A stretch of 64,000 nt of DNA from Cliona cf. orientalis. Its lineage: Eukaryota; Porifera; Demospongiae; Clionaida; Clionaidae. Of this stretch, positions 33,400-44,394 are shown in pieces. Location of the stretch: NCBI GenBank assembly GCA_963930775.1, contig OZ005689.1:1860001-1924000 (forward strand), read 5' to 3'. Made by a program: the position numbers and the translations under genes. The notes beneath the pieces were generated by a model. It was not told the DNA's origin, did no database searches, and worked only from the letters and a program-made list of their open reading frames with translations. How positions within the stretch are numbered: the stretch's first letter is position 1; every line of letters begins with the position of its first letter.

Positions 33400-35830
33400 C
33401 TAGAAGCTGCGGCAGTTAGTGAACATTAATAAAATGGCTCATAATATTATTGCATAGTTGACCACCTAATCTGTATGCCTTTGAGCCTGATGAGCATTGC
33501 ATCTGATTATACTTGTCTCATCAATGTTTCCATTAACCACAACCACCAAATGTGTATGCCTTTGAACCTGATGAGTATTGCATCTAATTATAGCTACTTG
33601 TCTCATCAATGTTTCCACTAACCACAGCCCCTTCATTGAAGCTGCTGTAGCATTGCATCTGATTATACTTGTCTCATCAGTGTTTCCACTAACCACAGCC
33701 CCTTCATTGAAGCTGCCGCAGTTAGTGAACATGAATAAAATTAGCTACTCATATATTGCATAAGTGATCACCTAATCTGTGTGCCTTTGAACCTGATGAG
33801 TATTGCATCTGATTATACTTGTCTCATCAGTGTTTCCACTAACCACAGCCCCTTCATTGAAGCTGCCGCAGTTATTGAACATGAATAAAATTACTCATAT
33901 GTTGCATAGGTGACCACCTAATCTGTGTGCCTTTGAACCTGATAAGCATATGCATTGCATCTGATTATACTTGTCTCATCAATGTTTCCACTAACCACAG
34001 CCCCTTCGTTCAAGTTGGCTCAGTTAGTGAACATCAATAAAATGGCTCATTTTGCTGTTGATCACCTAATCTGTATACCTTTGTGCCTGATGAGCATTGC
34101 ATCTGATTATACTTGTCTCGTCAGTGTTTACACTAACCACACAGCCCCTTCGTTGAAGCTGCCTCAGTTAGTGAACATCAATAAAATGGCTCATTTTGCA
34201 TAGTTGACCTCCTAATCTGTATACCTTTGAGCCTGATGAGCATTGCATCTGATTATACTTGTCTCATTAGTGTTTCCACTAACCACAGCCCCTTCATTGA
34301 AGCTGCCGCAGTTAGTGAACATGAATAAAATCACTCATATATTGCATAAGTGACCATCTAATCTGTGTGCCTTTGAACCCGATGAGTATTGCATCTGATT
34401 ATACTTGTCTCATCAGTGTTTCCACTAACCACAGCCCCTTCGTTGAAGCTGCCGCAGTTAGTGAACATCAATAAAATGGCTCATAGTGCATAGGTGACCA
34501 CCTAATCTGTGTGCCTTTGAACCTTATGAGCATTGCATCTGATTATACTTGTCTCATCAGTGTTTCCACTAACCACAGCCCCTTTATTGAAGCTGCCGCA
34601 GTTAGTGAACATGAATAAAATCACTCATATATTGCATAAATGACCACCTAATCTGTGTGCCTTTGAACCTGATGAGTATTGCATCTGATTATACTTGTCT
34701 CATCAGTGTTTCCACTAACCACAGCCCCTTCATTGAAGCTGCCGCAGTTATTGAACATGAATAAAATTACTCATATGTTGCATAGGTGACCACCTAATCT
34801 GTGTGCCTTTGAACCTGATAAGCATTGCATCTGATTATATTTGTCTCATCAATGTTTCCACTAACCACAGCCCCTTCGTTGAAGTTGGCTCAGTTAGTGA
34901 ACATCAATAAAATGGCTCATTTTGCATAGTTGATCACCTAATCTGTATACCTTTGTGTCTGATGAGCATTGTATCTGATTATACTTGTCTCATCAGTGTT
35001 TCCACTAACCACAGCCCCTTCGTTGAAGCTGCCGCAGTTAGTGAACATGAATAAAATCACTCATATATTGCATAGGTGACCACCTAATCTGTGTGCCTTT
35101 GAACCTGCACTGTAAAAAATGAATAGTGACTGTCACTGCGTGGTAGTGACATCTGTGGCAAAATGTAGTGACTGTCACTACGTTTTGCCACAGATATCAC
35201 TACCACGCAGTGACAGTCACTATTCATTTTTTACAGTGCATGATAAGCATTGCATCTGATTATACTTGTCTCATCAATGTTTCCACTAACCACAGCCCCT
35301 TCGTTGAAGTTGGCTCAGTTAGTGAACATCAATAAAATGGCTCATTTTGCATAGTTGATCACCTAATCTGTATACCTTTGTGTCTGATGAGCATTGCTTC
35401 TGATTATACTTGTCTCATCAGTGTTTCCACTAACCACAGCCCCTTCGTTGAAGCTGCCGCAGTAAGTGAACATGAATAAAATTACTCATATGTTGCATAG
35501 GTGACCACCTAATCTGTGTGCCTTTGAACCTGATGAGTATTGCATCTGATTATACTTGTCTCATCGGTGTTTCCACTAACCACAGCCCCTTCATTGAAGC
35601 TGCCGCAGTTAGTGAACATCAATAAAATGATGGCTCATTTTGCATAGGTGACCACCTAATGTGTATGCCTTTGAACCTGAATAGTATTGCATGCATCTAG
35701 TTATACTTGTCTCATCAGTGTTTCCACTAACCACAGCCCCTTTGTTGAAGCTGCCTCAGTTAGTAAAATCAATAAAATGGCTCATATATATATAATGTAT
35801 ATTATGTATATTATAGCTGACCACCTAATC
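33400..35830. repeat. Right array of ~145-bp repeats, about 16 copies, opposite orientation
   Basis: Units recur about every 140-150 bases: GCATTGCATCTGATTATACT, then TGTTTCCACTAACCACAGCC, then GCTGCCGCAGTTAGTGAACA, then AATAAAATCACTCAT and ACCACCTAATCTGTGTGCC. This is the reverse complement of the left array unit. One copy is split by a palindromic element at 35106-35240. Confidence 0.9.
35106..35240. mobile_element. Near-perfect palindromic MITE, 135 bp, inside the right array
   Basis: Ends TGCACTGTAAAAAATGAATA and its reverse complement. Inner arms include GTGACTGTCACTGCGTGG and GCCACAGATATCACTACCAC. It interrupts a repeat unit at GAACC/TGATAAGC. The near-identity of its arms suggests recent insertion. 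Confidence 0.85.
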
Positions 35831-36637
35831 TATTACTATGTTGCACCTGATGTGTATTGAGGCTATAGTTACGCTTGTCTCATCAGTGTGATCATGATAG
35901 ATACTCTGCATCTGGTAGAGTGTTGCATGCATCTAATTATGCTGCAGTCTCTACTATTAATTAAACCACATGTAGACCCTTTGTTGAAATTGTAGTAGCT
36001 AGTTTAATTAAGCTTGCAGCTGTTAGTGAACTGTGTGATAAAGTCATAATTATATTGTGTATGCCTTTACTGGCAGAATTCTGTAGCTTACCAACAGTTA
36101 CTAATGTGCATTAATATTATTATTAATAGATGACGGCTAAGTTAGTGATAAGATTAATGGCTGTTATAATCTTTGGTATCAATATTACACTGGAATAGTT
36201 TCATATTAAAAATATTGCTCCACTAATCACACTCTCTCTTGATCACACATTTCATAGCTGCATGATCGCCTACAGTAATAAGCTTTCACCCATGGGTCAG
36301 GAGTTATTAAAGCTTCCAGATATCAATTCTATGCAGCTATAGTTAGCTAACATAATAGCTAACCAATGCTGTATATACATGTTAGTTATGAACGAACACA
36401 TAATATTTTATATCACTACGCAGGTATGAACAAAAAATTTAATTTTAAAATTAAGCCCTTTCTCTACACTCATTGCTCTCCAGATAGCTAACACATTCTT
36501 CTTGGAACTCAGCTGCACTTGCCAGTCTTGTGACTATAATATACAATATATAGCTTTGGTGGATGATTATGACTGCAAAATGTAGCGGTAAAAAAATGAT
36601 AAATCATCATTAATTTTTTCCTCGGCCTACACAGAGA

Positions 36638-36693
36638 TAGCCTCGTCCCCAGGCCCCTTCCAACGCGAAGGGAGGGGCCTGAGGGCGAGGCTA
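36638..36693. mobile_element. 56-bp TAGCCTCG foldback element with 9-bp target duplication
   Basis: Ends TAGCCTCGTCCCCAGGCCCC and GGGGCCTGAGGGCGAGGCTA. It is flanked by perfect 9-base direct repeats ACACAGAGA (36629-36637 and 36694-36702). Confidence 0.85.
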
Positions 36694-36973
36694 ACACAGA
36701 GAATGATTAGAGGAGCATGCAGGGCAGTATTAGCTGGAACCCATGGCCACATGTAGCTAGTGTGCTTTGTTTCATACACCCTGGCCCTTTGTCCATGTTT
36801 AATTCAGCGGTAGGCCCTGCCATGGACTGACTTAATAGTCTGGCGGACCAGCCCCATGGCATACGGGCGTCACAAAGCGTGGCCGACTAGCTAGCAGGAT
36901 CAGACGCTTCCGAATTTAGTTCTCAGCGGGCACGCGCGCGCAGGACGCACACGTACTCGTTTTAAACTTCGGA

Positions 36974-37158
36974 GTGGCTATTGATCCGGCAGTCGACGGT
37001 TAGGGGTTCCTCTAGGGTAAAATTATGGGTTTAGGCTAACCGTTGGGGTCTAGAACTTGCCTCGCTGCTCACAAAACGAGATACAAGCGAATCGTGATTG
37101 CGCATGCGTCAACGATCTCCATAGGCAATGTATTACGGACTGCCGGATCAATAGCCAC
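36974..37158. mobile_element. Foldback element near the right end of the 8-kb element
   Basis: The 21-base ends are GTGGCTATTGATCCGGCAGT(C) and their exact inverse at 37138-37158. TTTAAACTTC occurs on both outer sides. Non-coding. Confidence 0.7.
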
Positions 37159-37285
37159 GGCGTTTAAACTTCCCGCCTGATGGCGAGCGGCGGCCCGCTC
37201 TTGTAATATTCATTAGCTCACTAACGGCGACGTTCACTAACCACGACACTACATAAGCCATATATAACCATGTGCAGTTTTCAGC

Positions 37286-37923
37286 TAGTCTCGTGCCCAG
37301 CCTCTTTACCGCACGCGGAAAAAGAGTCTGGTGAAACGCGTATTCAATTTTGGTTCCGCGCGGTGAGATTGGCCGCGTCCAATCAGATTGCAGAACGGTG
37401 TCACGTCATCAAGAAAAGATTGCGATGCTTCACCGTGTACTTTGCACTTTACTTGTAGGAGATGGCTACATGTAGTTGTTGGACAGCGAAACTGACATTC
37501 AGCAAGCGATCATCGAAACTATCCCACGTTTGAATCATGCTAGTGTCTGTGAAGTTTAGGCGAAAGTGGTAAGCTACATTTTAGCCAGCAAGAATGTGTT
37601 TATCTCTCTTAGTCTACCAGGAGAAAATTTTTTCCCTGTTTTTGAAAGCTTACCGCCGTCCTTTTGGGTACAAATCAGGCAACGAGACAAGCATAGCACT
37701 CGGAATCCACTGTCCAAGGATCCCGCTGGCACCATAGCCTACGGTAGGTGCTTTTCAAACACTTTGCGCGAATAATAATATTAAACAGTGATTGCGCCAT
37801 CGCTTATAATGACATTCATTGTGCCTGTGTCAGAATACGTCACGTACGTATGGAACCAAAATTGAATACGCGTTTCACCAGACTCTTTTTCCGCGTGCGA
37901 TAAAGAGGCTGGGCACGAGACTA
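37286..37923. mobile_element. 638-bp TAGTCTCG foldback element with 9-bp target duplication
   Basis: Long inverted arms: TAGTCTCGTGCCCAGCCTCT... and its reverse form ending at 37923. Flanked by perfect 9-base direct repeats GTTTTCAGC (37277-37285, 37924-37932). No transposase. It lies between the 8-kb element and the resumed SV2-like duplication. Confidence 0.85.
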
Positions 37924-38807
37924 GTTTTCAGCTGCAGATGCCAGAGGGGGTACCGCTGACATCGTCTAGCCCCGATAGTCCCTACCGGAAAACGCTATTT
38001 ATTGAGCTGGAACAAGGGGTAGCAAAACGCGTATGGGTTTACGTTGGAATGTACACACCGTCACATGACGTAATTAAAAAGCTATGAATATCATTAACTA
38101 CACCGCGTCGCGCATAAGTGTATCTCAGTAAGGCCCCTCCAAATCAATTAATAGTTTCTCATCCCCCCTTAATTTCCGCCCGCATGCATTTTGTGATTAG
38201 GAGCACAATGCAAAAGTATACCGCATCCTTTTTTGCAAGCGATTTTGACGACCATTTCCATCAAAAATTGCACATATTGACGACCATTACCACCGCCCGC
38301 CCGCATCAATTTTGAGCTCAGAGGGGATGAGAAACTACTAATTGATTTGGAGGGGCCTAACTGAAAGAGCTTTGGAGCTGGAACAAAAACCAGAAGGTAG
38401 CTCATAACCAGATGAAAGCAGCTATCATGGTTCTGAACACGCTACTTCATATCTAGACTGTACCATAAAAATAGCTAGACTCTTCTTCCTCAAATTGATA
38501 TTAGCAAATGATAATACTTCGGCCAAAAATACTTGTAGGTATTGTAGGGTAATGTAGGTCAGCAATCTGATTGGTCAGTTGGAGGTCCACTATTTCACTT
38601 CGCTTTGTTTGGGATGCTACAGCCTCAGGCCTCTAAGTGACCAATCGGATCACAGTATTTGTTACAACTATTCTTGCAATTTTTGGAAAAAACATAACCA
38701 AGAGTACCTCTGAAATGAGAATAATTATGCCATATTATCAAGGACATTAATTTTTCAACCATTCCCAGGGCAAAGCCTATTATAATAATAATTTTTGCCT
38801 TACATAC

Positions 38808-38967
38808 CTCAGGTGGGTTGGGTAGACCTCGGCTATGATGAGACTGGTATCGTTCCAGGCTGGAGTGGAGAGAGCAGTGAACAGACACAGCATCACTACC
38901 ACAAACACTTCAGAGTGGACGATGTAGAGGAGAAACACAGAGGCTGTGGACGCCAGGAGGCTGAAAG
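38808..38967 (-). pseudogene. Orphan penultimate exon of an SV2-like gene (duplicate of B exon 6)
   Basis: 160 bp with intact acceptor and donor, encoding AFSLLASTASVFLLYIVHSEVFVVVMLCLF...IIAEVYPTHLR in pieces, matching exon 6 of SV2-like B. Its downstream partner exon is ~10.4 kb away at 28229-28415. No upstream exons follow; duplication ends in the GA-rich tract just upstream. Confidence 0.8.
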
Positions 38968-39196
38968 CTAGAGAGAGAGAGGGAGGGAGGGAAGAAGGGA
39001 GAGGGGAAGAGAGAGGGAGTGGGAGATTTTATTATAATAATACTATTAGCTATGCATGAAAAATATCCGAGATCTGAGCTTAATATTAAAATTAATGACA
39101 TTATGTATAGCTATTACAGAGAGAGACAGAACACACCAGCCGGGTAGCTAGCTATGGTGTAGCTAGGTAGCTAGCTATCTGGTTATTGATTGTGCA

Positions 39197-39221
39197 CCCC
39201 CCCCCCCCCCCCCCCCCCCCC
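39197..39221. repeat. Poly-C tract (25 C)
   Basis: Uninterrupted C run on the plus strand. Confidence 0.9.
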
Positions 39222-39229
39222 ACGGTTAG

Positions 39230-39745
39230 CATTAGATTTTATGTCAGGTCAAAGGTCTCTGCATATGGCACAATCATAACATTTCGATAACGTCAGCCCA
39301 GAGTGTAATCTGTTAATTTACTTGGGAAGATTTTACATGAGGTCAAAGGTCACACATAAATCCTCACCTGATTATTGTATTTAATAATGCTATTATATGG
39401 GAAGATTTTACGTGAGGTCAAACGTCTCTGTGTATGGCAGGATCAATAGCTATCAGCCCAGAGTGTAATCTGTTATTTACGTGGGGAGATTTTATGTGAG
39501 GTAAAAGTTCACACATAAATCCTCACCTGATTAGCTATTGTGTTCTCGGATTCTATTATATTACATAAGTACTTTGACCTTACGTAAAATCTTCTCATGT
39601 ATACATGTACAATCCTTAACAACTGGGCTTTCATTACATGTGCCGTAAAATGCCCCCATGATTAAATCAAGGTGCAAGTCACGTAAAATCTTCCCATGAT
39701 TAACCCAAGGAACAAGTCACGTAAAATCTTCCCATGATATAATCA
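39230..39745. repeat. Cluster of GGGAAGATTTTACGTGAGGT repeats in both orientations
   Basis: Plus-oriented copies lie near 39327, 39401 and 39484, usually followed by CAAAGGTCACACATAAATCC or CTCTGTGTATGG. Inverse copies (CACGTAAAATCTTCCCATG) lie near 39580, 39680 and 39717. They are non-coding and probably nested foldback DNA. Confidence 0.7.
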
Positions 39746-40554
39746 TGGCAATTTCTATACTATTACATAAACATCTATTTGACCAGTAGTAGGCTATCAA
39801 CTATTAAAGCTTCGAATTCTTGGCTTTAGCTATATACTTTGTACTAGATCTGCTGATCTGGCATGCATGCATGTGGTGCTATTACGTAATACCGTGCAAA
39901 GTGTTGCAGGCTTAGCTTGTAAATTTGCAACATGTAGCTAGACTAGCTAGTCACTACTGCAATAAATCGAGGGTTTAGCACCAATGGTGTTCATTAACCC
40001 TCAGCGCATGTGCGAGGGTTACGGCCCGGTATAAAAACGATTGTCATACCCGTCAGTAGTCCGGTAGCAACGTTTGAGCAGAGTGAGAATGTCGCTATTG
40101 CACACTTAAATAGTTGGAGCTGCTTGCTATGAGGGGTGTAGCTTTTGTAGCTAGCTAACTAAGTCCCCAAGAGTTGGAGGTCAGGCTATAGTGAGAGAAG
40201 TTGAGTTGATGTCGACACCACAGTGTGGAGTTCTATACAACACACTAGGGTTGTTGCTGCACCGTTGCACCTTGAATAACACTGCTGTGCATGCAAGTAT
40301 AATATTAGCCTCATCCCTGTCTCACCCCGGCCCCAGCCCTTTAGCTACCTCCTTTTCTGCATGCAACTGTTGAAGCATTTAGCTAATGCCATGCAACACG
40401 CTGAGGGTTTTGTGCTCGAGAGAGCTCTAGTTCTTTATGTTATATGCTTACCAAAAATATGAGCTTTCCTACACGTTTGGCAGAGGACAGGGCAAAAGTT
40501 TGTTGATAAGTGAAATGATTGTGTAGAGAATTTTGCCCTATCCTACACATTTCC

Positions 40555-41116
40555 TAGCCTCGTCCCCAGGCGCCCCGATCTTTTCAACTGCACGCGAGAA
40601 AAGAGGGGGAGCCTGGTAAAACTTATCACGTGCGTGACGTCAGGTGGAACCGACTTCCATATATGGCACAACAGCAAGTTGGCCAAGATCAAGCTGAGAG
40701 TTCGAGTTCTTCAATCAGTACGTTACAATCAGCTATGAATCAGCAAGCCAGGGCCCTTCAGTCCCTTCGCTGGGTGTCAAAAGCCGCGATTTGCATGGTA
40801 AACTCGATCGTGCCAACGTCTAAGTCGGTTCCACCTGAGCGTGGACACGACTGAGTTGCCACGCAAATCGCAGTTTTTGACACATAGCAAAGAGGCTGAA
40901 GCGTCTCCTCTTGCTGATTTATAGCCGATTGTAACGTTCAGATCTAAAAGCTCGAACTTACGGTGAGATATTCTGTGCCTCAAGCCGGCCAACTTGCTGT
41001 TGTGCCATATATGGAAGTCGGTTCCACCTGACGTCACGCACGTGATAAGTTTTACCAGGCTCCCCCTCTTTTCTCGCGTGCAGTTGAAAAGATCGGGGCG
41101 CCTGGGGACGAGGCTA
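40555..41116. mobile_element. 562-bp TAGCCTCG foldback element with 9-bp target duplication
   Basis: Ends TAGCCTCGTCCCCAGGCGCC and the exact reverse form. The arms of ~150 bp continue through CAGGTGGAACCGACTTCCAT. A further inner inverted part (GCGATTTGC...GCAAATCGC) follows. Flanked by 9-base direct repeats CACATTTCC (40546-40554, 41117-41125). Reading frames inside are arm shadows. Confidence 0.88.
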
Positions 41117-41125
41117 CACATTTCC

Positions 41126-43665
41126 TATATACATGAAATCCATATTTTTGTCTAGTGATGCATGCATAATAAGAGATTGAAAGAGAAAGGAGAGGATCGA
41201 AGAGAGAAGCCTTAATAATATGATACATATCTCACATGAGACATCAACATCAATTATTAACAAATTAGATTAAAATCACTTGGCAATACTTGAAGCAGCA
41301 AAAGAGGGAATAGCTAAAATTATCAACACAGTTGTGAATTGAAGGGTGTGTGATGGTATCAATACAGACATGAATGAATGTTAGAAGGCCTTCTAAGTCT
41401 GAACTATCCTGCATAGCTACTAAAAATAATAATATTATTATTGAAGTAATGACTGCATCAAAATTTAATAATATTATAGTTGGTTGAAAGTTTCACACAT
41501 GATTTATTATGCTAGCAATGAGTTATTTGACTTTCATGCACTTGTCCTCCGACGTACTCTCAATGCGAGTCTCAATCTAGAACGTGGAACCAACGTATAT
41601 ATATTATCAGTATTGCATTCTGTGAAGGAAGGATATTAAAAAAATAATAATAATAATGACATTAATTATAATATTGTGATACTTTGCTTTATTATAATGT
41701 TGCCAACATGCATGCACCCAATCCCGTACAATCCATACACCTGTGCACTGGCATCCTATACATGTACCATACCCTCGCGAAAGAGGACCCACTAGGAATA
41801 TCAGCCCACCCCCATTTTGGACTCAGTTCCCTGCTAAGGTCTAAAGTATACTCATATATATGCACACGTGTGGCCGCCCTGGAATATGTGCGATCGGTGT
41901 GGTTACGAGCGTAAATCGTGTACGATCAATTGCTTTTTTAGTACATGTGCTGAAAAGTGGCATGCTTGGTTGGAGCTAAAGTGAGCCCCACACAAGTGAT
42001 GTCAATCAAATATATATTTGCCGTACGTCCGTTATTCCGTGTTTACCTGTCTTCTATTTCAACGATCTGCAATATTAATTTTTATTGTGTATGCGTTATA
42101 ACACGTGATAGTATACAATACAGTGTAGAGTCTCCTAGCTAAGTACAAGAGAGCGAAGGCTTCAATGTAAAATAAAAGAGGAGCAAGTTTATGGAGCAGA
42201 GAGATAGCTGCAGGCAAGGCAGTGAGTGCAGAGGACTACAAATTCAAGGGCCTGAAGATTCAGGAACAAGTGACTTCAGTGGCATTGCCAGGTGGGTGCA
42301 TGTGGGTTCTTTTGCACCCAATTCATGCACCTGTGCATCCATCCTGGCCTATGCATGTGTAGTTTTGTTGTTTACCTATAGCCTGTCAGAATATGCATGT
42401 TTCACTATACCATCACAGCCAGTAATATAACATGTATTATAACATTACATACGTATACGTGGAATAGTACCTGGGCTATCATTATTGCAAAAATTATATT
42501 AATAGTGCTACATGTATACAGTAACTATTATATACACTTCCACTAGCTTAAGTTTATGCATCCACCTGTGCCGTTACTTTCGATAACTTGCACCCTGTAA
42601 ACAATTATCTAGAGACGCTACTGACTCAGTGAGTGACTTTTACTAGCGAACGACCATGGCTAAACTAGGAGGTCACTATAGATATTGATAAGTAGAGAGA
42701 CATCTGAATCAAGGGCCGTGACACTCAGTCAATCATCAAAATAATTACACATAATTTATAGACTTGCTAGAATATAGGTTAGAAGTTCCCACTAATACAG
42801 AATATTATACACACAATGTACCTTGAATCATAACCACAAGAGGGTTGCTCAATCCCCCTATGGAAGTTACCATCACAAATTCTACTTTGAACGGTGAATG
42901 TGCACCAAAGAATGTTTGTCTATGATTATATTGCTGTGGTAGGAAGGCTACCAAAAGGTTGGAAAGAAAGCAGCAGCCAGCGTTTCGATGGAAAAGAACG
43001 AAAAGACAAGCGTGTCTATAAATAGAGATCATTAGTACACAAAATCAAAGAAGCAGTTGCTGTCCTTTCCTAGCTGCAACTATGGCAATGGCTCCATATC
43101 ATGGACGGTCAATATTAGCTACACGGCTGACTTTTTTCATAACTCGATCAGTATTAGAGTTCTAAAAGTTATGAAGCAGACTTTTTTTAGAGGAATGATT
43201 CCTCTATCAATCTATGCCAAAACTTGAAAAAAAAATATCACCTTGGGCAACTAAATAGGCCTGTATCTCATATTGATCTCCAGTGCAATAATAATTATTA
43301 TGGTTGGATTTGTGGTGGAGGGTCATAATAATAATATTATTATTATGTTGCGAAGGATCATAGTTTATGATTCAGTATACCATTATAGATGCCATGCCTT
43401 AGTTGCTGTTAATGCTGGAGACAATTATAGCTAATGCACAAAGCAGTGACCATAGCGAAATTGAAATTAAGGAACAAAATTCCGATATTGATGTATGCAC
43501 ATCACTCACTCAGTCTGCATATAAAATCTTCACTGCTCCAATCACTTAGGGGAGGGCAAACTGTGTGTATGTGAATGTGTGAATGTCACAGTGTGTGTAC
43601 ATGTGTTTATGTATGTGTGTGTGTGTGTGAGCTATGACACTTCTGCAAGACAAGACTTAACTCAC
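41126..43665. other. Gene-poor AT-rich region; possible extra exon at 42822-42933 (minus)
   Basis: No full gene is visible. One minus-strand candidate exon, 42822-42933, has an acceptor and donor and reads QYNHRQTFFGAHSPFKVEFV, then MVTSIGGLSNPLVVMIQ. It could belong to the secreted protein gene upstream. However, its phase does not join directly to exon 2 of that gene, so a further exon would be needed. The rest is AT-rich with short ATT/AAT repeats. Confidence 0.3.
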
Positions 43666-44394
43666 CACAGACAGAGTTGGAATCACTCACCATACCACTA
43701 GGGCACTCATCTGTACACTTATTTTGAAGGTAAAAGCTACAGCACACATCATAATATGTTTGCCCAAGAAAGCAACGTCCCTGTCCCTGGTTACATTCAT
43801 ATGGACACGCTATGGACACATTATTATTATTATTATTAATAATAAGAAGTCAATGCTAGACTCACGGTCACAGTGAGTGGTGGGGTCAGCTCTACTAGAC
43901 TGCCAATCATCAATACATCGTCTGCACTGGTCAGCAAGTGGTGTTGAGAGTGTAGCTGTTGGATTCAGAGTCTGGACAAACAAATCACTGCCAGATACAA
44001 TAGCACCCCAAACAGGTTGCCCGTTTTGTTCTATACACTGAAACTGGTACTGCCTGGTGACTATGGTGCTGGAATTACTGCAAACGGTCAAACTGGACTC
44101 AGTGTCACTCTGAAAATCGCACTGAAATTCAACTACCACAGAAACAAAGGAGGATGTGTTTATTCGATCCCCTGCTGCGTCACACACTATGGCGAAGTTC
44201 ATGATTCTCACAGGGACAGAGACAGTACTACTTCCCCAAGGGACAATGCCCCGGGCCACGAGTCCCTGGGTGGAAAACTCTGTGGTATTTCCAAGATCAT
44301 CGATAGTGATGGGAGGGCACGACCAGGCTTGCGCATCAGCAAAGGACATCAAGGCCAACAACAGAATGAAAGGATACGTTCCTTTATGATCCAT
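43666..44394 (-). CDS. Secreted cysteine-rich protein, 5' exons (partial model)
   Basis: Not matched to a named family. Two exons are supported: 43866-44394 and 43666-43809. The start at 44394 gives a signal peptide (MDHKGTYPFILLLALMSFA, cleavage likely after ADA-QA), although the frame is open further upstream. The ~175-residue mature region has six or more Cys, several N-glycosylation sites (NTS, NSS) and a C-terminal CRRCIDDW motif. Exon 2 continues in phase with CPYECNQGQGRC, then VCCSFYLQNKCTDECPSGM, an EGF/furin-like Cys-rich module. A good donor (G/GTGAGTT) at the end means more exons lie downstream. A secreted or cell-surface role is inferred from the signal peptide and Cys pattern. 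Confidence 0.6.

Larger units (their letters stand above)
29231..37253. mobile_element. ~8-kb transposon-like element with 36-bp TIRs and inverted internal repeat arrays
   Basis: The left end at 29231-29266 (TGTAGTGTCGTGGTTAGTGA...) is a perfect 36-base inverted match to 37218-37253. It is flanked by TAAGC on both sides (29226-29230, 37254-37258), a 5-bp target duplication. It interrupts the duplicated SV2-like intron; the B locus lacks it, which defines the empty site approximately. Inside are arrays of ~145-bp repeats, left (29741-30770) and right (33400-35830) in opposite orientation, each containing GGTTAGTGGAA/TTCACTAAC motifs like the TIR. It also carries nested foldbacks and a retrotransposon scrap. 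No intact transposase gene was found, so it is probably non-autonomous. A 5-bp duplication occurs in a few DNA transposon groups, for example Transib; family assignment is open. Confidence 0.8.
27855..39000. repeat. Segmental duplicate of the 3' end of SV2-like B, interrupted by insertions
   Basis: Flanks and exons here match 47395-49390 in order. Matched blocks are 27855-29140 (against 47395-48424) and about 37970-39000 (against 48426-49390). The ~8.8 kb between them is absent from the B locus, where the two edges meet around 48424 (CACAGCCCC TATAGTCCC). Homology stops just upstream of the second exon, inside its GA-rich intron tract. Confidence 0.85.

Noticed and set aside
40630-41121. Open frames on both strands in the 40555-41116 element
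   Set aside because: The two frames are mirror images produced by the foldback arms; no protein motif.
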